A program made the translations under genes and the position numbers. From the NCBI GenBank assembly GCA_001986395.2, contig MQVO02000005.1:806001-870000 (forward strand): 64,000 bases of DNA, read 5' to 3'. Each line of letters opens with the position of its first letter. Positions within the stretch are counted from its first letter, which is position 1. This document shows positions 57,823 to 64,000 of this stretch, piece by piece. This stretch comes from Irpex lacteus (taxonomy: Eukaryota; Basidiomycota; Agaricomycetes; Polyporales; Irpicaceae). Under the pieces are notes generated by a model. The model was not told the origin of the DNA. It saw only the letters and a program-made list of their open reading frames with translations, and did not search any database.

Positions 57823-60800
57823 CTAACTGAGCATCGGATACAAAGTGGATCCGCCAGCGCAGCGGTAACCTGACGCTTGCTTGATCCACCGGTAACCCAT
57901 AACGCACACTCCCATGGAACGAAGTTTTTGTTGAGCTTGAGCCTCACGCTTCCGCTCTTCCATCTCTCGCTGTTTGCGTGCTTCAAGTTCCCTCTGCAGC
58001 CTCTCCCGCCTCGCCCGAGCCTCCAATTCGCGTATTCGCTGTTCCTCTAATCGTCGCCTGAGTTCATCGTCGGCAGTTTGCTGACGTGCGCGTTCCTCCA
58101 ACTCAAGTCTCTGCACTCTAGCAGCTTCCTCAGCTCGACGAGCGTCCTCTTGTGCTTTCTCCGCTGCCTCTATTTCCTGCTGACGGCGTTTCATTGCTTC
58201 GACTGTAGCCTGCTTATCCGCTTGAAGTTGAAACCAGATCGCATCAGTGACCCCAAGATCTCGTTCGCTATCTTGGCTCTCCGGAGGGACATGCCCCTCT
58301 GAGGGCTCGGGGGCGGGGTTGCATTGCTAGCGGTGCTGTGTGAGGTAGCTGTTCGGGGAGGGGGTACGCGATGAGGGCTGCTGCTCTGAATAGGGAAAGA
58401 AGCGTTCGTGCCAGTGGTTGGTGTTGTAAGTTTCAAAGTGCGAGACTGACGCTCTGTGAGCATAGCAGCGATGCATCCAACCGCATCTCTTCCCTCGAGG
58501 AGGAGCGTACTGTCAGAAGGCATAGTCTTGGTTTTGGTCAAGACCAGTCGAAACATCTGTTTCGAGAGCGTCTTGATGTCTCGAGCGTTACCCCACGACG
58601 AAAGGCACGCCAGTCGGTCTAGCAACTCGACCATCTCCTGATAATACACTGACGAAGTGTCCGTCAGAGCATCACAATGGATACCATCTTTGCCGAGTTC
58701 CTGTCGTAAGATATCGAGACAGTACTTAGGGGTCATGTTATGGAATGTGATGGTTTCAGGGAAACGACTAGATAAGCCGGGGTTGGTAGCCATGAGCTGG
58801 TTCATCTCTTGATCATACCCAGCAAGAATGACGATGAGCTTGCCCGCGAATGCATCTTGAGTCAGGATACCGACGAGTTCGTCCATAGCTTCTTTAGCGA
58901 AATGACCTTCGCTAAGACGATAAGCTTCATCGACGAATAGAACCTTTCCAAGAGCGCGCTCGAAGAGCTGTCTAGTCTTATGACCCGTCTGTCCAACGTA
59001 GTCGGCTACGAGGTCAGATGCGGAGCATTCGATGACCTCCGTTGATGACAGGAAGCCCATATCGTAATAGACTTGGCCCATTTTTCTCGCCGTCGTTGTT
59101 TTTCCTGTACCTATAATCAAATGATATTTTAGTGAGAATCCGATGTGTCAGGAGCAGGGCGGCAATACCCGGTGGCCCTTTGAACTGGAAGGTCGTCGGT
59201 ACGTGTTCTCGTACGTCTTGACCTCGCTGTTTGACGATTTTCGCAATATTCTGGTATTCTCGGAGTTTGTCTATCACCTCGCTACATCCAATGACGCCTG
59301 CAAACAACTCCTCGAGATTTTTATCTGAATCGGCAGAGCGGTTGAAATTGGGGTCGAAGTCTACGGGTTGAAATACGATGTCCAGAGCCCTCTTTGCAAC
59401 CGGTAAATCTGCCTGACGCGACTGATAGTTGTTCTTGGCCTTCCCTAAGAGATTCTCTACTTCTCCTCCATTGCCGAAATTGGGACGATTGCGTGCGCGA
59501 CTGAGAACGTCCATAGCCACAGCTTTTGCGTCCAGAGATGCGTCCAAATCTTGTTGCTTGAGCTTGAGCCCCAGTATGTCGAGTAACTCAGCTTCGGAGA
59601 AGTCTTCGAAACGGAAGGCATCTTCAATAGCGAACCGCCGCGACAGTCCCGTATTGACATGCTGATAGCTGTTTCAGTACGGCCCAACTTAAATCGGGTC
59701 ACTGAGCGATCTTACCTGAAACATCTCACGAATCTGGGCCTCGTATCCGAGCAAGAGCACGCAACGGTCTTCGCCAGGTACACTCTGAACTTCTGCCACC
59801 ATCGTATCAATCACCGAGTCTTTGTATGGATCGTTCTGTTTTCCTGCTCCAGAGACGCCTCCATAAAGCATATAGGCCTGTGACGATGATGTGAGTGCCA
59901 ACCAATTCAGAATGGTGGAGCATACCTCGTCTATGACCAACACCTTGCCGACTGTGGACGCCAGTATAGCTTTAGTGTTGCGTTCAGACTCGCCGAGAAC
60001 GCTGCCGATGAAGTCAGAGGGATTTTTCACGATGACTGAACATGAATTGAAATTAGTTTGCTATACTGAACAAGAGGCTCACGTACCTTCACCGTTCGTG
60101 AGCAAACCTAAGTCGGCAAGGATACGACCATACAACTTGGCAACAGTGGTCTTCCCCGTGCCTGGATTGCCCAGGAACACCTTGTTGAGAGACATTTGGA
60201 TAGGCTCCTTCTCCTTGAGCTCACGCGAGTAGTTGGCTATGATGATGTCAAAGAGGTTTTGCACAGACTTCTTCACAGTACCAAGACCAATGAGCGATTG
60301 AAGCTCCTCCCATGCCTGACTCTCCAGAACCGCCTTCGAAGGGTCAGGGCCGATAAGATCTTCCTTGAGAAGCACAAAATCGTCGGGTTTCTGCCCCTGG
60401 CTGCGTTGCTTGCGAATGCGGGCAGCCTGCCGTTCGGTTATAGTAGACAACATATTATGGAGTGCCCGCGCGTTCCCAAATCCGTCTCGCCCCCGTCCTC
60501 GTCCTAGCCGCCGAACAGCAATGCGCATGTACAGGCCTTGCATTCCGCCTTCGATCTTCATCTGCCCAGCATACCTCTTAATAATCAACCTTTCGAGCAT
60601 AAGTCGGAGCTCGGAATCCTTGTAGTCCTCGAACTGTAGACGGTGAGGGACCCGGCTTGTAAGGCCGGGGTTGTGCTCGAAGAACTTCTCCATCTGTCGA
60701 TTATAACCTGCGAGGATGAAGACAAGCTTCCCAACATGGTTTTCCATCTCGGCAAGTAGAAAGTCGAGGACTTGACCACCACCAAAGTTGCTTGTCCCGG

Positions 60801-63800
60801 TCAGCTGATACGCCTCGTCGATGAAAATCGCGCCACCTCCGGCTTTCAATACCTCTTCCAGCTTCTTTTTGATGGCTGGTATACCATCGTTCGCAAGGCG
60901 TGATCCTGTGGTTTCAACAAACTCGTCACCAGGAAGAACATCGACAGAAGTGAGGAACTTGGCGTAGTGACGGGCAATGGTTGTCTTTCCTATAGAAGAG
61001 AGCTCAAGCTCATAGCCGCAAGAGTAATGACAAGGGACACCATACCTGTGCCAGGATTGCCCAGAAGAACAACGTTGAATCGCTCGTCCTTCAGAGATGC
61101 GCCTTGTCTTTGAGCTATGTCGATTTTAGCCTTAATGCGAAGAACCTGTGCCTTGACGTTCTCGAGACCAGTCATAGCCATGATCGCATCAATGCTATCA
61201 TTGGAAGCACCTTCTGCATCCTTCTGATGTTGCCAATCGGCTTCTGCAAGAGACTGCTCGCCAGATGGCTCACTGCCGGGTGGTTCAGATACGTTAATCT
61301 CTGGGTCTGGGTGAAGAGGAGTGACAGGGACTATCTCAGCGGAAGGTTGAACGGGAGGCGTAGAGGGAATATTGCTTGACCGTGCCCTTGTCGCAGCGGC
61401 AGCAGAGGCTTTCTTTGCAGCTCGAGCTTTCTCATTTTCCAAATCCTTCTGCTTCAACGCGAGTGCGTCAGCTCGCTCTTTGGCCCGTAGTCGATCCTGT
61501 GCTGCTTCCCTCTCCAGTGCAATCTCTTCGTCCAGCTTGGCAATCCGTTGTGCGTGCTCTCGCTCTTCTGCATCTCGCTTTTGCTGACGCTCGAATTCTT
61601 TCTGTCGCTTCTTCTCTGCTTCCTGTGCTTCCTTCTCGCATCGTTTACACGCTGCAGGTGCGGCTTCGTGACATCTCCAAACTCGCTTGTGCCCATTTGG
61701 ACATCGATCATCCATGATCTGCGTACATTGCACCTTCGAGTGGTCGTATATCTGGTGACATTTGGAAGGACAGGTATGCACGCCACAGCTCAGCATTGTG
61801 CCACTGACGAGCCGTGTTAATAGCAAAAGAGAACATATAGCGAGATTACTAACCAAGACTCTGTGCAACCACCTTCTGGACAGATGTGGTCGAACTGTTC
61901 CGCGGAAGAAACGACAGCCATACGAGTAGGGTGACGCTCACATTTGACAGGTATTCCATCGTAGACATGACCACCTGCTTTCAGAAGATCGAAAACCTTG
62001 CTCCAAAGCGCCTTGCCCACCGGATTTCGGGCGTTCCCAAAAGTCTCCGCGTTGCCGATAATGATGAGCCCATTGCGCGCACGAGAGAGTAGGACGTTGA
62101 CACGTTCCGGCGAGAACATGAACCCGATATCACGATTTGGGTTGCTCCGCGTGAGCGAAACGATGACTATGTCGCTCTCTTCTCCCTGGTAATTATCTAA
62201 AAGAAACCAGCCATCTTATTTAAGCTTCCTGCCTTTATATAATCAAAACGAGATGGTCTATGTACCTATGGTAGCCAATTTGATCGGTTTCTTGGCAAGC
62301 TTTGCGGCACCAACAGACATGAGTCCGAAACGGACGAGATCAGCAGAGTCGAGGTCGTTGAGGACGGGATCGTTGTCGTTTCTGAGCGCGTGTTGTAGAC
62401 AATGAAGTTGACCCAGATATGGCGTGAGGATGACAACTTTCTCGGTACCATAGCCCTGTTGCCCGAGGTAGCGTAGAACTTTCAGCACCATAGATACTTC
62501 GAATTTGTTCTGCTTCGATGACTTAGCCCCACCGTCCTTCGAGCTGGATATACGCTGATTCTCGTCTTCAGGATGACCGTGGGTGAAAAAGACGACATTG
62601 TCTTGTAGACCACGGATATTTGGACGGTTCTTGGTCTTGTCTGCGTCCACGAGATCGGGGTAGGTCAGTTGACGAACAAGATTGGCGATCTCTGGCCGCA
62701 TACGATGCTGCTTGCTCAACGTCTCGTGAGGGTATTCGCGGAGCACCAGGCGCTCGAAGAGGGACCGGTTCAGATCGTATCCGTCGCCTTTCTCAACAGT
62801 GAGCTGGTAATTCTCGACTTTGGGTCGCAGTTGTCTGAGAAATGGGTAACATCAACACTGGGAAGCTCCGCAAGAACAACATAGCCACTCACTTGTGGTC
62901 ACCGATAAGAATCATACGACGTGTTTCGTTGCCGAGGGCAGTGAGGACATGGCTTTCTAAGATCTCACCAGCCTCTTCGACAAGAAGAACCCCTGGATTC
63001 GCGGCACGTAGATCCTCATTGTACTTAGCGGCGGCTGTGGTGGTACATCCAATGATACGCTTCGCACAGAGCACCGCACCTTCGCTCTCGGCGAATTTGC
63101 GTTCAAGTTTGCGTTGAACTGAATTATAGCTGTCGCCTCGCTGGTACAGGTCTTCAGCCCCTTCTCTAGAAATTGCGGCATGCCAGAGCGCGCATCTCTC
63201 TAGACGTGCTTCCTTCGGCATCTTCCAAATAGCATCGTGGCGTTTTACGTGCTCTTCGCCGCGGAATATTCCAGGACCACGACCAAGATACCATTCACCG
63301 ATAAGATATGTCTTGTTCACATCCGCGCCGCGCTTTCCAGCGACTTTCATGTCACCTGTAAGCGCAGACTCCGGAACGAGAAAAGCCTCATAATAGTCCG
63401 AGTCCTCGAACTCGATGTGGTCGAGAACGACAGCGATCGGTATCCTCCCGATGAACGCGTTGAAGGAGTCCCGTAGCTTCTGAAGATGATCTACCGCCTG
63501 GGCCTTGTACGCATTAATAACGTTCCAGTCGCTGCGAGTCAGTTTGGTCCGAGTCCTCTGGCTGTAGAGGGAAAGCGGCTCTGTTCGTGAAGAACTTTTA
63601 CCGCCGAGTCGGACGAGACTATGCTGCGGGATGCCAATGTCCATTAGGTCCTCTAAGAATTGGTCAAGTGCGTGATTGGTGTAGCAACAGACAAGGATAG
63701 TCTCGGCGGTGGTGTCATGGAGGACTTTGGCCAGAAGAGCACCAATGAAAGACTTCCCAGTGCCTGCGTGGGGGGTTAATGAAGATGCTGAGAAGTTCTA

Positions 63801-64000
63801 ATAGAGGACGTACCTGGCGGCCCTTGAATTAGTGAAACTGCTTGCGTAAGACCGGATTGCAAAGCGGCAGCCTGAGCAACGTCGAGGACGATCGACTTAT
63901 CAGCGCCAACTAGATGTTGGAGATCCTGGAGCGGATTGGTTTTTAGAGCATTGATTATCCTCGATGTCGCAGCGTGATTATCGGCATGACTCAGGACCTC
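57823..64000 (-). CDS. Giant UPF1-type helicase / NF-X1-like / triple AAA+ protein (N-terminus outside window)
   Basis: Ten exons in view: >64000-63814, 63763-62893, 62834-62266, 62196-61854, 61803-61046, 60989-60087, 60035-59926, 59877-59716, 59661-59169, 59110-57823; about 1,894 codons. Order: (1) SF1 RNA/DNA helicase of the UPF1/ZNFX1 type: QGPPGTGKSF, LLVEEAGEILE, ILIGDHKQLRPK, DNYQGEESDIVIVSLTR, VNVLLSRARNGL. (2) NF-X1-like Cys/His segment: CPEGGCTESCGTMLSCGVHT, CPSKCH. (3) Long Glu/Lys/Arg/Ala coiled coil. (4) Three CbbX/SpoVK-like AAA+ modules with Walker A/B pairs GNPGTGKTT/IFIDEAYQL, GNPGTGKTT/VLVIDEAYML and GPPGTGKTT/VLFVDEAYRL. (5) A second coiled coil and a C-terminal GYRWIKQASGYRCAGG motif. 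By analogy with ZNFX1 it may act in RNA surveillance or silencing; this is inference. One base appears missing in a G-run near 58250, where NEILG and VTDAIWFQLQADKQ are in different frames. Confidence 0.9.

Noticed and set aside
58215..58247. A 32-nt intron restoring frame in the helicase/AAA gene
   Set aside because: It has GT-AG ends and keeps phase, but it is far shorter than any other intron here and would delete a segment that reads as good protein in the shifted frame.
1..64000. CRISPR arrays, bacterial operons or ribosome-binding sites
   Set aside because: No regularly spaced direct repeats; all confident genes are interrupted by spliceosomal introns, so the DNA is eukaryotic.

Overview
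This window is fungal nuclear DNA, almost certainly from a mushroom-forming basidiomycete (Agaricomycetes). The evidence is the density of short introns (mostly 48-70 nt, GT-AG) in every confident gene, tight gene spacing in the gene-rich parts, and the gene families: HSE1, MMS2, MKT1, UBC6, CWC27, thymidylate kinase, Ser/Thr-rich single-pass membrane proteins, DUF6589-like and RecQ-like proteins. Gene models were built by hand: splice sites were chosen so that reading phase is kept and family motifs join. Family names come from memory of the families; no database search was run.

Layout. 1-507: His-rich C-terminal end of an unknown gene (+). 2851-4483: mucin-like single-pass membrane protein (-). 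5591-9104: HSE1 (-) and MMS2 (+), a divergent pair sharing a 204-bp intergenic region. 9770-11614: AT-hook-like, low-complexity nuclear-type protein (-). 12166-12251: tRNA-Pro(AGG) with a 14-nt intron. 13607-16228 (+) and 23822-24233 (-): two paralogues of a DDWDRSP family with one shared intron position and RVxF-like motifs. 17446-18144: unknown soluble protein (-). 38345-38968: C2H2-like protein (-). 39648-42613: MKT1 (-). 49006-49889: thymidylate kinase (+). 50196-53740: UBC6 (-) and CWC27 (+), divergent with a 199-bp gap. 54299-55747: seven-TM-like protein (+). 56127-56812: small secreted protein (-). 57823-64000: the C-terminal 1.9 kb of codons of a very large protein (-) that joins a UPF1-type RNA helicase, an NF-X1-like Cys/His segment and three CbbX/SpoVK-type AAA+ modules; its N-terminus lies outside the window.

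The main discovery is a complete DNA transposon at 27723-33890 (6,168 bp). It has about 270-bp terminal inverted repeats ending CAGACTCC...GGAGTCTG and a perfect 9-bp target-site duplication (CTTCTGCAC) on both sides. Inside are two convergent, apparently intact multi-exon genes. One is a DUF6589-like protein (candidate transposase). The other is a RecQ-like helicase with a Cys-rich tail. Each starts just inside a TIR, so both TIRs probably act as promoters firing inward, and each TIR carries an identical 104-nt block with a short upstream ORF. A 9-bp duplication plus long TIRs recalls Mutator-like elements, but neither protein resembles a classical MULE transposase that I recognise.

Smaller items: a 201-bp MITE-like element with perfect 24-bp TIRs (47747-47947), two hairpins, a pair of G-quadruplex-type repeats, two apparent frameshifts (HSE1 and the helicase/AAA gene) that may be assembly errors, and four long stretches with no recognisable gene (18.1-23.8, 24.2-27.7, 33.9-38.3 and 42.6-49.0 kb).
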